DNA of 64,000 nt from an uncultured Massilia sp. (GTDB lineage Bacteria > Pseudomonadota > Gammaproteobacteria > Burkholderiales > Burkholderiaceae). Both the position numbers and the translations under genes were made by a program. Shown piece after piece: positions 52,704-62,844 of this stretch (position 1 is its first letter; each line of letters begins with the position of its first letter). Under the pieces are notes generated by a model that searched no databases, was not told where the DNA came from, and saw only the letters and a list, made by a program, of their open reading frames with translations. Where the stretch lies: NCBI GenBank assembly GCA_946481275.1, contig CAMLMV010000015.1, positions 1-64,000 on the forward strand, read 5' to 3'.

Positions 52704-54163
52704 GGCCACCCGAGCGCGCCGACGACGAGCGCGGAGCCGAATGCGAGTCCGGCCAATTGGCTGGCGCGGTCCTTCACGGCGAACACCACGGGGTCGTCGT
52801 GCATGTGGCCGCGGTGCGCCTGCATCCAGATCCAGCTGATCCAGAAGATCAGCACGGGCACGGCGCCCCACACGGCTTCCGGACGTTCATAGAGTTCGAG
52901 CACGACTTCGCTGTTCAGGTACAGCGCCAGCACGACGGCCGACGCGTAGCCGGCCGTGACGCCGAGGTTCAGCACGAGCGGCTCGTCGCTCGTGTAATAG
53001 CCGCGGCCATGCACTTTCTCCTTGCCGGACAGCGCCTGCGATTTCAGCTCCGCATAGCGCTTCACGAACGCCAGCGAGAGGAACAGGAACACGGAGAACG
53101 CCAGCAGCCAGAACGACAGCGGCATCGACAGCGCGGCCGCACCGGCCGTGATGCGCAACGTGTACAGCATGGCGAGCGTGATGCAGTCGAGGAGGATCAC
53201 GCGCTTCAGGCCCCACGAGTACACGCACGTGAGCACGAAATAGAACAGGAGCCAGGGCAGGAACGTCCCGCCGACGAACGCCCCCAGCGCAAGGCTGACG
53301 GCGAGCAGCACGGGCGCGAGCACGACGCCCTGCCACGCCGGCACGGCGCCCGATGCGAACGGGCGCAGGCGCTTGCGCGGGTGGGCGCGGTCGCTCTCCA
53401 GGTCCAGCAGATCGTTGGCGATGTAGACGGTCGACGCGCACAGGCTGAACGAGACGAAGGCCAGCACGAGCGTCAGCCAGCCGTCGACGTCGGCGATGCG
53501 GTGCGCGGCCAGGAGCGGCACGAACAGCAGCAGGTTCTTCATCCACTGGTGCACGCGCAGCACCTTGCGCCAGGCCGCGAAGCCGCGCGGCTGCGGCGGG
53601 AATTCGCGCTCGACGTTGCACAGCGCCGCCGCTTTTTGCGCGAGCCCGCGGGCGCCGTTGACGACGATCGCCTTGCGCGCGCGCCGCCACACCTTGAGGT
53701 CGGCGCTGGAATTGCCGACGTAGTCGAAGTTGCCGTGGCCGTAGTGCTGTGCCAGCGCGTCCGCCTTGTTGTCGCCGGCCAGGTTGACGGCGCCGTCGCT
53801 GGCCAGGACGTCGTCGAAGACGCCCAGGTGGTCCGCCACCGCCTGCGCGATCGAGCGGTCGGACGCCGTGCACAGCACGATGCGGCGGCCGGCCGCGCGC
53901 TCTTCCTTGAGCCAGGCCAGCAGCGATTCGTTATACGGCAGCAGCGACGCGTCGAAGCTGCTGCGGCTGGCCAGCTCGCTCTTGAGGACGGCCTTGCCTT
54001 GCAGAAGCCAGAGCGGAATGCGCAACACGTCCAGCGGACGGTCGCGCGAGACCCGCAGCGCGGATTCGTGCAGCATGTCGGTATGGATCAGCGTACCGTC
54101 CAGGTCGACGATCAGGGGAGCCGTGTTCAATTGAATGTCCTGCGGGAAGACTGGCGAACTCAT
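52697..54163 (-). CDS. HAD phosphatase-UbiA prenyltransferase fusion
   Basis: 488 residues. The N-terminal HAD domain (about 1-190) has LIVDLDGTLIHTD (DxDGT nucleophile), later VLCTASD and GDNKAD. The C-terminal UbiA part (about 195-488) has eight or nine membrane helices, the Asp motif NDLLDLESDRAHPRKR and the second motif SWGLKRVILLDCITLAMLYTLR. It resembles DPPR synthase Rv3806c, which couples phosphoribosyl-diphosphate to a polyprenyl phosphate; the HAD domain could then remove the 5'-phosphate. ATG at 54163 was preferred over GTG at 54184. It is the first gene of the operon, with TATAAT on the minus strand at 54219-54214. Confidence 0.85.
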   Translation of the reverse strand: MSSPVFPQDIQLNTAPLIVDLDGTLIHTDMLHESALRVSRDRPLDVLRIPLWLLQGKAVLKSELASRSSFDASLLPYNESLLAWLKEERAAGRRIVLCTASDRSIAQAVADHLGVFDDVLASDGAVNLAGDNKADALAQHYGHGNFDYVGNSSADLKVWRRARKAIVVNGARGLAQKAAALCNVEREFPPQPRGFAAWRKVLRVHQWMKNLLLFVPLLAAHRIADVDGWLTLVLAFVSFSLCASTVYIANDLLDLESDRAHPRKRLRPFASGAVPAWQGVVLAPVLLAVSLALGAFVGGTFLPWLLFYFVLTCVYSWGLKRVILLDCITLAMLYTLRITAGAAALSMPLSFWLLAFSVFLFLSLAFVKRYAELKSQALSGKEKVHGRGYYTSDEPLVLNLGVTAGYASAVVLALYLNSEVVLELYERPEAVWGAVPVLIFWISWIWMQAHRGHMHDDPVVFAVKDRASQLAGLAFGSALVVGALGWPW

Positions 54164-54310
54164 GAGGTATGTACCGCCAGACACTGTGAAATACTTAATA
54201 GCAAAAGTTCAGTATTATAACCGAGCAATATGAATGGCTTCTTGATTTCAGCCTTGCGTGCCGGGGCTTTATTGTAACGATTTGTCATCTTTTTTCACGA
54301 TGAGGCGACG

Positions 54311-54703
54311 ATGTATTCCCATGTATTCATCGGTGTCGGGGATTTCGACCGGGCGCTCGCGTTCTACGAGCCGCTGCTGGCGGCGCTGGGCCTGGAAGCG
54401 CGCTTCTGCGACCGGTCGCGCCCGTGGGCCGGCTGGCAGCGGCCCGGCCAGCCGCGGCCCCTGTTGTTGATCGGCGCCCCGTACGACGGCCAACCGCACG
54501 CAGCCGGCAACGGCCAGATGACGGCCCTGCTCGCGCCCGACCGCGCGGCCGTCGATGCGGCGTATGCCATCGCGCTGGCGTACGGCGGCGGCGGCGACGG
54601 CGCGCCCGGCCTGCGTCCCCACTACCACGAGCACTATTACGGCGCCTACGTGCGCGACCCGGACGGCAACAAGCTGTGCGTGGTGTGTCACGATCCGGCC
54701 TGA
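54311..54703 (+). CDS. VOC-family (glyoxalase-like) protein
   Basis: 130 residues, single vicinal-oxygen-chelate fold: HVFIGVGDFDRALAFYEPLLAALGLEARF at the start and GAYVRDPDGNKLCVVCH at the end, with conserved His/Glu-type metal positions (H4 region and DPDGNKL). Function unknown. GAGG upstream of ATG. It is divergent from the UbiA operon and directly followed by a LysE pseudogene. Confidence 0.88.
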   Translation: MYSHVFIGVGDFDRALAFYEPLLAALGLEARFCDRSRPWAGWQRPGQPRPLLLIGAPYDGQPHAAGNGQMTALLAPDRAAVDAAYAIALAYGGGGDGAPGLRPHYHEHYYGAYVRDPDGNKLCVVCHDPA

Positions 54704-54714
54704 AAGGACATCGC

Positions 54715-55057
54715 ATGACCGCACTCCTTGCCTACACCGCCTTCGCGATCGGCGTCGCGAGTCCCGGGCCGAGCGCCCTCGCCGTCATGGGCACCGCGAT
54801 GGCGCAGGGCCGCGCGCAAAGTGCGCGGCGCGAAAGGCGTGCTGGCAGCGAAGGCGCTGAATGAAGGTTATGCGCGCACGTGCGCGCGGGGCCTGGCCAT
54901 GCACCTGACGAATCCGAAGTCGATCGTCGTGTGGCTGTCGGTGGTGTCGCTGGCGCGGCACGCCTACCGGGCCGGCGAGCGCTGGGTGAATGCCGTGCTG
55001 GCCGGCGTGTTCGCGTATGCGGGTGTGCGCATGCTGCTGGCCAGCCAGGGGCGCTGA
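54715..55057 (+). pseudogene. Decayed LysE-family exporter
   Basis: The first 33 codons encode a normal LysE start (FAIGVASPGPSALAVMGTAMAQG). A frameshift near 54815 ends this frame at 54864 with aberrant Arg-rich sequence. The family C-terminus resumes in the next frame (GVLAAKALNEGYARTCARGLAMHLTNPKSIVVWLSVVSL) and ends at 55057. Only about 114 codons remain of the roughly 205 expected. The central helices after residue 33 are missing, and a second gap between VVSLA and the last helix (RWVNAVLAGVFAYAGVRML) appears to have removed more. An amino-acid exporter is therefore non-functional. It begins 12 bases after the VOC stop. Confidence 0.85.
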
Positions 55058-55105
55058 AGGCGTGCTACAGTCGCGCCGCGATCACAACAACCCTCCCGAG
55101 ATACC

Positions 55106-55645
55106 ATGCCCCTGACCTCTCAGCTCGCCCTTCCCTCCATCCTGCTGGCCTTGGGCACCTGCGCCGCGCTGTCGGCGTGCGGCCAGAAGCCGCCGGCGGA
55201 CGCCCGGGAGACCATCGACGAGGCACGCCACGCTACGGAAGACCTGATGGTCAAGCTCGCGACGCTGCCGGCCAAGTGCACGCTCGGCGATGTCGGGAAC
55301 ACGGCCGGCGCGTGGCTCGCCACGTCGAAGGCCGCGCCCGTCCCTGGGCAGCCGCACGCCTCCGAGTTCACGTTCGCGACGCCCGTCCGGACCCGCGCCT
55401 TCCGCATCGCGCTGAATCCGGCAGCCCTGCAGCTTCTCGACAAAGTGGAAACCCGCGACGCCCAGGGCACATGGAGCGTCGCCTGGACGGGCGTGCCGCC
55501 CGCCGCGCCGGACGGTTGCGACTTCGTGAAGGTCGCGCACACCGTCGCGTCGGGCGAGCGCGAGGTCGCCGCGCTGCGCGTCACCATCCGTCCCCACGAT
55601 GGAAAATTCGTGATCGCCGACGCAGCCGTGCTCAAGGCCGACTGA
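55106..55645 (+). CDS. Hypothetical lipoprotein
   Basis: 179 residues. Signal peptide with lipobox ALSACG (lipidated Cys at about 25), followed by a helix (ADARETIDEARHATEDLMVKL) and a domain with two further Cys (about residues 52 and 138) that may form a disulfide. No known family recognised. It is probably anchored in a membrane facing the periplasm. It is convergent with proB. Confidence 0.75.
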   Translation: MPLTSQLALPSILLALGTCAALSACGQKPPADARETIDEARHATEDLMVKLATLPAKCTLGDVGNTAGAWLATSKAAPVPGQPHASEFTFATPVRTRAFRIALNPAALQLLDKVETRDAQGTWSVAWTGVPPAAPDGCDFVKVAHTVASGEREVAALRVTIRPHDGKFVIADAAVLKAD

Positions 55646-55662
55646 GCGCCGGCCATGGCACG

Positions 55663-56781
55663 TCAGATCAGGACCAGGTTGTCGCGGTGCACCAGCTCGG
55701 GCGCCTCGACATAACCGAGGATCCCTTCGATCTCGCTGGACGAGTGGCGCATGATGCGTTTGACTTCGCCGCTCGTGTAATTGGTGAGGCCGCGCGCGAT
55801 CTCGGTGCCCGCTTCGTCCACGCAGCCCACGAGCGCACCGCGGCCGAATTCGCCGCGCACGGCCGTCACGCCGATCGGCAGCAGCGATTTCCCCTCTTTC
55901 ACCAGCTTCTGCACGGCGCCGGCGTCCAGCACGAGCTGGCCGGCCGTGTGCAGGTGGTCGATCATCCATTGGCGGCGCGCGGTCAGGCGCGCGGTCGGCG
56001 CCGTCAGCTGCGTGCCGATCGCTTCGCCGTGCGCGAGGCGCGTGAGGACGTTGTCTTCGCGGCCCCATGCGATCACCGTGTGCGCGCCGGAGCGCGCGGC
56101 GCGCTTGGCGGCCAGCACCTTCGTCAGCATGCCGCCGCGGCCGATGCTGCTGCCGGCGCCGCCGGCCATCGCCTCAAGCGTGACATCGCCGGCCTGCGCT
56201 TCTTCGATCAGGCGTGCCTGAGGATCCTTGCGCGGGTCGGCCGAGTACAGGCCTTTCTGGTCGGTCAGGATCACGAGGGCGTCCGCCTCGATCAGGTTGG
56301 CGACGAGCGCGCCCAGCGTGTCGTTGTCGCCGAACTTGATCTCGTCCGTGACGACGGTGTCGTTCTCGTTGATGATCGGGACGACGCCCAGGTCCAGCAA
56401 GGTGGTCAGCGTGGAGCGCGCGTTCAGGTAGCGTTCGCGGTCCGCGAGGTCGGCGTGCGTGAGCAGTACCTGCGCCGTTTTCACGCCGTGGCTGCGGAAG
56501 CTCGTCTCGTAGATCTGCGCGAGGCCCATCTGGCCGCACGCGGCGCAGGCCTGCAGTTCGTGGATGTCGGTCGGGCGCGACGTAAAACCCAGGCGCAGCA
56601 TGCCTTCGGCGATGGCGCCGGAGGACACGAGCACGACTTCCTTGCCGAGCGAACGGAGCGACGAGATCTGCGCGGCCCAGCGCGCGATGGCCTCGTGATC
56701 GAGGCCGCGGCCTTCGTTGGTGACGAGCGAGGAGCCGACTTTGACGATGATGCGGCTGGAGGACTGGAGGACGGAGTTCAT
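55663..56781 (-). CDS. proB: Glutamate 5-kinase
   Basis: First step of proline synthesis: glutamate plus ATP to glutamyl 5-phosphate. 372 residues: an amino-acid-kinase domain ([92 protein letters not shown]) and a C-terminal PUA domain (about 275-370). ATG at 56781 overlaps the DUF4345-like stop by 4 bases. It is in an operon with obg, a common arrangement in betaproteobacteria. Confidence 0.97.
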   Translation of the reverse strand: MNSVLQSSSRIIVKVGSSLVTNEGRGLDHEAIARWAAQISSLRSLGKEVVLVSSGAIAEGMLRLGFTSRPTDIHELQACAACGQMGLAQIYETSFRSHGVKTAQVLLTHADLADRERYLNARSTLTTLLDLGVVPIINENDTVVTDEIKFGDNDTLGALVANLIEADALVILTDQKGLYSADPRKDPQARLIEEAQAGDVTLEAMAGGAGSSIGRGGMLTKVLAAKRAARSGAHTVIAWGREDNVLTRLAHGEAIGTQLTAPTARLTARRQWMIDHLHTAGQLVLDAGAVQKLVKEGKSLLPIGVTAVRGEFGRGALVGCVDEAGTEIARGLTNYTSGEVKRIMRHSSSEIEGILGYVEAPELVHRDNLVLI

Positions 56782-57218
56782 GGCGACGGTCGGATTGACA
56801 GGAAGCGTCCATGCGGGCGCAGGCCGATCAGCGCCAGGCCGACCGCCAGCTCGATCCCGCTGACGACGAACAATAAGCCCTGGGGCAGGCCGATCGCGAA
56901 CGCCGCGACGAGGCGGCCGGCCGGCTGCGCCAGGATGAACAATGCTGCGAGGTCGCCGAGGATGGGCTGGTCGCCCTGCCTGGCCGCCAGCAGAGCCAGC
57001 CCCGCGGTGGCGAGGCGCACTCCGACGTAGAGGGCGTAGAACTGGCTGTAGCCGTTCACGCCGACGAGGAACAGTCCCATCGCATCCGCCACGCGGTCCG
57101 GATTCAGCAGCGCCGCGAGGGCGGCCAGCGAGTGCGCGGTGGCCGCGAACGACAGCAGCCGGCCGCGCAGGTGCGCGCGCAGGGCCGCGTTGGCGATGTG
57201 GGCGAAGGGGACTGCCAA
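56778..57218 (-). CDS. DUF4345-like small membrane protein
   Basis: 146 residues with four hydrophobic segments ([72 protein letters not shown]). It resembles the DUF4345 group of four-helix membrane proteins, whose function is unknown. It starts 4 bases after the obg stop and overlaps proB by 4 bases, so it is co-translated with both. Confidence 0.7.
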   Translation of the reverse strand: MAVPFAHIANAALRAHLRGRLLSFAATAHSLAALAALLNPDRVADAMGLFLVGVNGYSQFYALYVGVRLATAGLALLAARQGDQPILGDLAALFILAQPAGRLVAAFAIGLPQGLLFVVSGIELAVGLALIGLRPHGRFLSIRPSP

Positions 57219-57222
57219 CGAC

Positions 57223-58473
<1,251 letters not shown>

Positions 58474-58534
58474 CTATCGATTGCAAGGCTTGACGCCTTA
58501 CCGGGCGGGGCACTCGGCCCCGCTGATGCCGCAA

Positions 58535-58807
58535 TTAAGCAGCGACTGCTTCGCTTGCTACGACGGTCACGTACTGCTTCGAACCGACGCCTTGCTTGAC
58601 GAACTTGACCGTGCCATCGATCAGGGCGAACAGGGTGTGATCCTTGCCCAGGCCAACGTTGGTGCCCGGACGAACCTGGGTACCGCGCTGACGCACGATG
58701 ATGCCGCCGGCGTTGATCGCCTGGCCGCCGTAGACTTTCACGCCGAGGCGTTTGCTTTCTGAGTCACGGCCGTTTCGCGTAGTGCCGCCGCCTTTTTTGT
58801 GTGCCAT
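58535..58807 (-). CDS. rpmA: 50S ribosomal protein L27
   Basis: 90 residues, start [29 protein letters not shown], the invariant L27 N-terminus that reaches the peptidyl-transferase centre. No N-terminal cleavage extension is present. AAGGAGC lies 8 bases before ATG. It follows rplU by 42 bases. Confidence 0.98.
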   Translation of the reverse strand: MAHKKGGGTTRNGRDSESKRLGVKVYGGQAINAGGIIVRQRGTQVRPGTNVGLGKDHTLFALIDGTVKFVKQGVGSKQYVTVVASEAVAA

Positions 58808-58849
58808 TTCAAATGCTCCTTGATTAGCTGAAGAAGGGACGCGCGGCGA

Positions 58850-59161
58850 TTAGCCGTTGATCGCAACCACTTGGATTTCGGTGTAGTTCTGGCGGTGGCC
58901 CTGACGCTTCTGGTAGTGCTTACGACGACGCATCTTGAAGATACGCACTTTGTCGTGACGACCATGCGACACAACAGTCACGCGAACCGAAGCACCTTCC
59001 ACCAGCGGAGCACCAAACTTGATGCTCTCGCCCTCGCCGACGGCGAGAACCTGATCGATAGTGAGTTCGGAACCAATGTCTGCCGGTATCTGTTCTACTT
59101 TGAGTTTTTCGCCAGCGACAACTTTGTATTGCTTGCCACCGGTTTTTATGACCGCGTACAT
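58850..59161 (-). CDS. rplU: 50S ribosomal protein L21
   Basis: 103 residues from ATG at 59161 ([14 protein letters not shown]), GAGG upstream; the frame continues five codons to 59176. The C-terminal rRNA-binding signature [23 protein letters not shown] is present. It is first in the rplU-rpmA operon and divergent from ispB. Confidence 0.98.
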   Translation of the reverse strand: MYAVIKTGGKQYKVVAGEKLKVEQIPADIGSELTIDQVLAVGEGESIKFGAPLVEGASVRVTVVSHGRHDKVRIFKMRRRKHYQKRQGHRQNYTEIQVVAING

Positions 59162-59403
59162 GATTTGAAACCTCATTGATTGTTAAGAAATATTCCCTTC
59201 ATCTTGGCGAGGTAAACAGCCGGGGATTCGGGGAACAGAGGATTATACATGGAATGGTGCGCAGCGTCAAAACGGTTGTGGTGGCGCGGCAGGCCTCGGG
59301 GCTTGGCCTCTGGCGCCACTGGGAAAAAGGGCGCCTTTTGCTTGCATGTCGTATAATCGCGACTCAACAAAATCTATCCGCATCCAACGTCAGCAGGTCC
59401 GCC

Positions 59404-60393
59404 TTGTCCGCCGCCACCCAAACCGCACAACAGAACCCCATCACCCGCACGATCGCAGCAGACATGGAGGCCGTCAACACGGTGATCCGCGAGCGGTTGC
59501 AGTCCGAAGTCGCGCTGGTGAACCAGATCGCCGAGTACATCATCAGTGCCGGCGGCAAGCGGATTCGCCCCGTGCTGGTGCTGCTGCTGGCCAATGCCTA
59601 CGGCTACAAGGGCGCCGGCCACCATGAACTGGCGGCCGTCGTGGAATTCATCCACACCGCGACCCTGCTGCACGACGACGTCGTCGACGAATCCTCGATG
59701 CGCCGCGGCCGCCAGACGGCGAACGCCATGTTCGGCAACGCCGCGTCGGTGCTGGTCGGCGACTACCTGTACTCGCGTTCGTTCGAGATGATGACGAGCC
59801 TGGACAACATGCGCGTCATGCAGATCCTGTCGCGCGCGACGACCGTCATCGCGGAAGGCGAAGTGTTGCAGCTGTTGAACATGCACGATCCCGACGTCAC
59901 GCAGGACAGCTACCTGCGCGTGATCCGCTCGAAGACGGCGAAGCTGTTCGAAGCGGCCGCGCAACTGGGCGCCCTCGTGGCCGGCGCGAACGACGCGCAG
60001 ATCGAAGCGGCCGGCGAATACGGCCGCTCGCTGGGCACCGCGTTCCAGCTGATCGACGACGTGCTCGACTATGCGGGCGACGCCGCCGAGATCGGCAAGA
60101 ACGTGGGCGACGACCTGCGCGAAGGCAAGCCGACGTTGCCGCTGATCTACGTGATGGAAAACGGCACGGCCGAGCAGCGCGAACTGATCCGCACCTGCAT
60201 CGAGCAAGGCGACGAAACCCATTTCGACGCGGTGCTGGCCGCCGTCACGAGCAGCGGCGCGCTGGACTTCACGCGCCACGAAGCGGAGACCGCGGCACGC
60301 CGCGCCGCCGCCGCGATCGCCGACCTGCCGCCGAGCGAATACAAGGACAGCCTCCTGCAGTTATGCAGCTTCGCTGTTGACAGGAACCACTGA
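59404..60393 (+). CDS. ispB: Polyprenyl (octaprenyl) diphosphate synthase
   Basis: Builds the long isoprenoid side chain of ubiquinone and similar quinones. 329 residues from TTG at 59404, with AGG 8 bases upstream; the later ATG at 59464 (309 residues) has no ribosome site. First Asp-rich motif LLHDDVVDESSMRRG and second motif QLIDDVLDYAGD bind Mg-diphosphates. A TATAAT box at 59352-59357 precedes the start. Its 3' end contains the tRNA-Pro promoter. It is divergent from rplU, the classic neighbourhood in proteobacteria. Confidence 0.95.
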   Translation: MSAATQTAQQNPITRTIAADMEAVNTVIRERLQSEVALVNQIAEYIISAGGKRIRPVLVLLLANAYGYKGAGHHELAAVVEFIHTATLLHDDVVDESSMRRGRQTANAMFGNAASVLVGDYLYSRSFEMMTSLDNMRVMQILSRATTVIAEGEVLQLLNMHDPDVTQDSYLRVIRSKTAKLFEAAAQLGALVAGANDAQIEAAGEYGRSLGTAFQLIDDVLDYAGDAAEIGKNVGDDLREGKPTLPLIYVMENGTAEQRELIRTCIEQGDETHFDAVLAAVTSSGALDFTRHEAETAARRAAAAIADLPPSEYKDSLLQLCSFAVDRNH

Positions 60394-60405
60394 GGCAACT
60401 ATAGT
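60377..60405 (+). promoter_or_regulatory. Strong sigma-70 promoter for the tRNA-Pro pair, inside the ispB end
   Basis: TTGACA (60377-60382), a 17-base spacer and TATAGT (60400-60405). The -35 box lies inside the last ispB codons and the stop codon is in the spacer. The first tRNA begins 41 bases beyond the -10 box. Confidence 0.75.
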
Positions 60406-60445
60406 AATGCCTTCCCGAGATTTCGGTGACGAAGTCTCAAACAGT

Positions 60446-60524
<79 letters not shown>

Positions 60525-60567
60525 TGTTTTTCTCCCTCAGCCGCAGTTACTTGTTGGCCATACCAGT

Positions 60568-60644
60568 CGGGGTGTAGCTTAGCCCGGTAGAGCGCTACGT
60601 TCGGGACGTAGAGGCCGGAGGTTCGAATCCTCTCACCCCGACCA
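60568..60644 (+). tRNA. tRNA-Pro(CGG), copy 2
   Basis: Identical to copy 1 over all 77 bases, starting 45 bases after its end. The shared CAGT just before each copy suggests a tandem duplication. No terminator hairpin with a T tract is evident before the convergent beta-galactosidase end 50 bases downstream. Confidence 0.96.
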
Positions 60645-60694
60645 CAGAATTCATACAAGACAGCGGCCCGTGGCCGCTGTTTTCGTTTCTGCCC

Positions 60695-62782
60695 TCAATC
60701 CTCCGCGACGATCGCGACGCCCCAGGGCTTCAGCTCCAGCTGCTGGCCGCGCGCCACCTTGCGTCCGGACAGCAGCTCGGTCCCGTTCGCATCGCCGTAA
60801 GCCAGCCGCTGCGCCTTCGCGGAATAGTTCAGCACATAGCGCACCCGGTGCCCGTCCTGCAGCGTGCCGCCGCGGACGATGAGCGGAAAGCGCGCCTTCG
60901 GCAATGCGATGCCGGCACGCCGCACCTGGTCGGTCACGATCCTGTCGATGACGGCCTCGGTCGGCATGAAGCCGACGTAGCCCACCTCCCCGCTGCCCCA
61001 GCTGTTCCGCGTGACGGCCGCGTAGTCTGGCCAGGATGGATGCTGGAAGCGCGCGACCACGGTTGCCGTGGTGGGTTTGAGAAACTCCATCCACCAGCGC
61101 GCCTTGTTGTCCGCCGCGCCCACCTTGAACGGATCGCCCGCCAAGGTCACGCCCACCGGATTCGTGAACTGGTGATAGCTCACGCCCGCCGCCGCGCTGA
61201 TCGCGCCCGGCTGCACCGCGTAGCGCACCTTCGTGTTCTCGTCCGAGAAGCCGCTGCGGAACGTGTACAGCACGTGGCCGCCCTGCTTCGCATACTCGTT
61301 CAGGCGCGCGATCTCCGCGTCGCTGGCCGCGTACAGCGACGGCACCACGATCAGCTTATAGTCCGACAACGGCACCTTCGACGCCGGCGAGAGGATGTCC
61401 GCCTCCACGTTCATGCGGTACAGCGCGTCGTACCAGGGCCGCATGGCGTCGTTGTAGTCGACCGCCTTGCCGTCTGCATGCACCTTGAACGCATCGAAGC
61501 CCGCCTGCGCCGTGTTGCTGACATAGACCGCGACCTGGTTCTTCTTGCGCAGGTTCACGAGCTTCGGCCCGAGCCGCCGCAGGTCGGCGCCGATGGTCTT
61601 CACTTCCGCATAGACCTCGTTCGGCTGGTAGTCCTGCGACAGCACGCCGCGCCAGTACGTCTCGATCGCGTTGGCCGTCGTTGCCCAGTGCCAGTACGAG
61701 ACCATGTTCGCGCCCGACGCGAGATGGCTGAAAGCCTGCAGGCGCAGTTGGCCGGGATACGGCGTCCAGTGCGGGAAGCCTTGCGCTTCCGTTTCCATGA
61801 CCAGGTAGTTCTGGCCGTCGCGCAGCGAGCGCGCGAGGTCGCCGCCGAACGCGATTTCGACGCCGGTCAGCTTGTCCTGGCTCGGGTGGTAGATATCGAT
61901 GCCGGCGACGTCGAGCGGCTGCGCGGCGTCCCAGTGATTCACTTCGGGCTGCACGCCGTACGAATGGTCTTTCCAGCCCAGGTCGAAGTTCTGCGTGATG
62001 AACTGGTCGCCACGCGCGTGCGCACGCACGAGGCCCGCCTGCCAGGCCAGGTAGTCCGTCACGAGGTCGCGCTGGAATGCGGCGAACGCATTCGACAGGC
62101 TCGCGTTGATGGACCCGTTCACGGACGGAAAATCGTCCCAGCTGTTGATGCGGTTGCTCCAGTAATCAAGGCCGAACGCCTTGTTGAGCTGTTCGAGATC
62201 GGGAAACTTCCGGCGCATGGCCGCGACGAACGCCCGCTGCACATTGGGTCCGCTCGTGAAATAGGCCTTGGTTTCATTGTCGACCTGGTAGCCGATGACG
62301 GCCGGATGGTCCTTCACGTGATCGACCAGCTTCACGATCACGCGTTCCGCCGCCGCGCGGAAATCCGGGTCGGTGATGTCCATGTTCTGCCGCGGCCCGT
62401 ATTCCGCGCGGCCGCGCGGCGCGACCACCAGCACGTTCGGGTGCTTGCGCGCGAGCCAGGTCGGGATCGCGTACGTGGGCGTGCCGACGATGACCTTGAT
62501 GCCGGCCTTGTGGAAGGCGGCCAGCATGCGGTCCACGTGGGTAAAATCGAACACGCCCTCGTCGCGTTCGAGCGTACCCCACGTCGATTCGGCGATGCGC
62601 ACGACGCCGATACCCGCTTCCTTCATCATGCGCGCATCCTCGTCGAGGCGGTCGACGGGCGTGTACTCGTCGTAGTAGGCGACGCCGAACAGGATCGTGT
62701 CCGGCAGCTTGGGCGCGGCAAGGGCGCCTCCGCACAATATGCCCAGCGCCGCCGCGGCGAGAGCCCGTTTCAATGTAGTCAT
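60695..62782 (-). CDS. Exported GH42 beta-galactosidase
   Basis: 695 residues. A signal peptide (LKRALAAAALGILCGGALA-AP) precedes a GH42 TIM barrel (FGVAYYDEYTP, GVVRIAESTWGTLERDEGVFDFTHVDRMLAAFH). The acid/base Glu is in IGYQVDNETKAYF and the nucleophile Glu in YLVMETEAQGFPHW. A trimerisation-like domain (GHVLYTFRSGFSDEN) and a small C-terminal beta domain (NGTELLSGRKVARGQQLELKPWGVAIV) follow. Most GH42 enzymes are cytoplasmic, so export suggests it acts on beta-galactosides or other glycans in the periplasm. No transporter or regulator adjoins it. Confidence 0.92.
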   Translation of the reverse strand: MTTLKRALAAAALGILCGGALAAPKLPDTILFGVAYYDEYTPVDRLDEDARMMKEAGIGVVRIAESTWGTLERDEGVFDFTHVDRMLAAFHKAGIKVIVGTPTYAIPTWLARKHPNVLVVAPRGRAEYGPRQNMDITDPDFRAAAERVIVKLVDHVKDHPAVIGYQVDNETKAYFTSGPNVQRAFVAAMRRKFPDLEQLNKAFGLDYWSNRINSWDDFPSVNGSINASLSNAFAAFQRDLVTDYLAWQAGLVRAHARGDQFITQNFDLGWKDHSYGVQPEVNHWDAAQPLDVAGIDIYHPSQDKLTGVEIAFGGDLARSLRDGQNYLVMETEAQGFPHWTPYPGQLRLQAFSHLASGANMVSYWHWATTANAIETYWRGVLSQDYQPNEVYAEVKTIGADLRRLGPKLVNLRKKNQVAVYVSNTAQAGFDAFKVHADGKAVDYNDAMRPWYDALYRMNVEADILSPASKVPLSDYKLIVVPSLYAASDAEIARLNEYAKQGGHVLYTFRSGFSDENTKVRYAVQPGAISAAAGVSYHQFTNPVGVTLAGDPFKVGAADNKARWWMEFLKPTTATVVARFQHPSWPDYAAVTRNSWGSGEVGYVGFMPTEAVIDRIVTDQVRRAGIALPKARFPLIVRGGTLQDGHRVRYVLNYSAKAQRLAYGDANGTELLSGRKVARGQQLELKPWGVAIVAED

Positions 62783-62844
62783 GTGTGTCTCCTGTTTTTA
62801 TCAGGATATGTTATCCATAACACACCAAGCGCGCAACCCGACGA

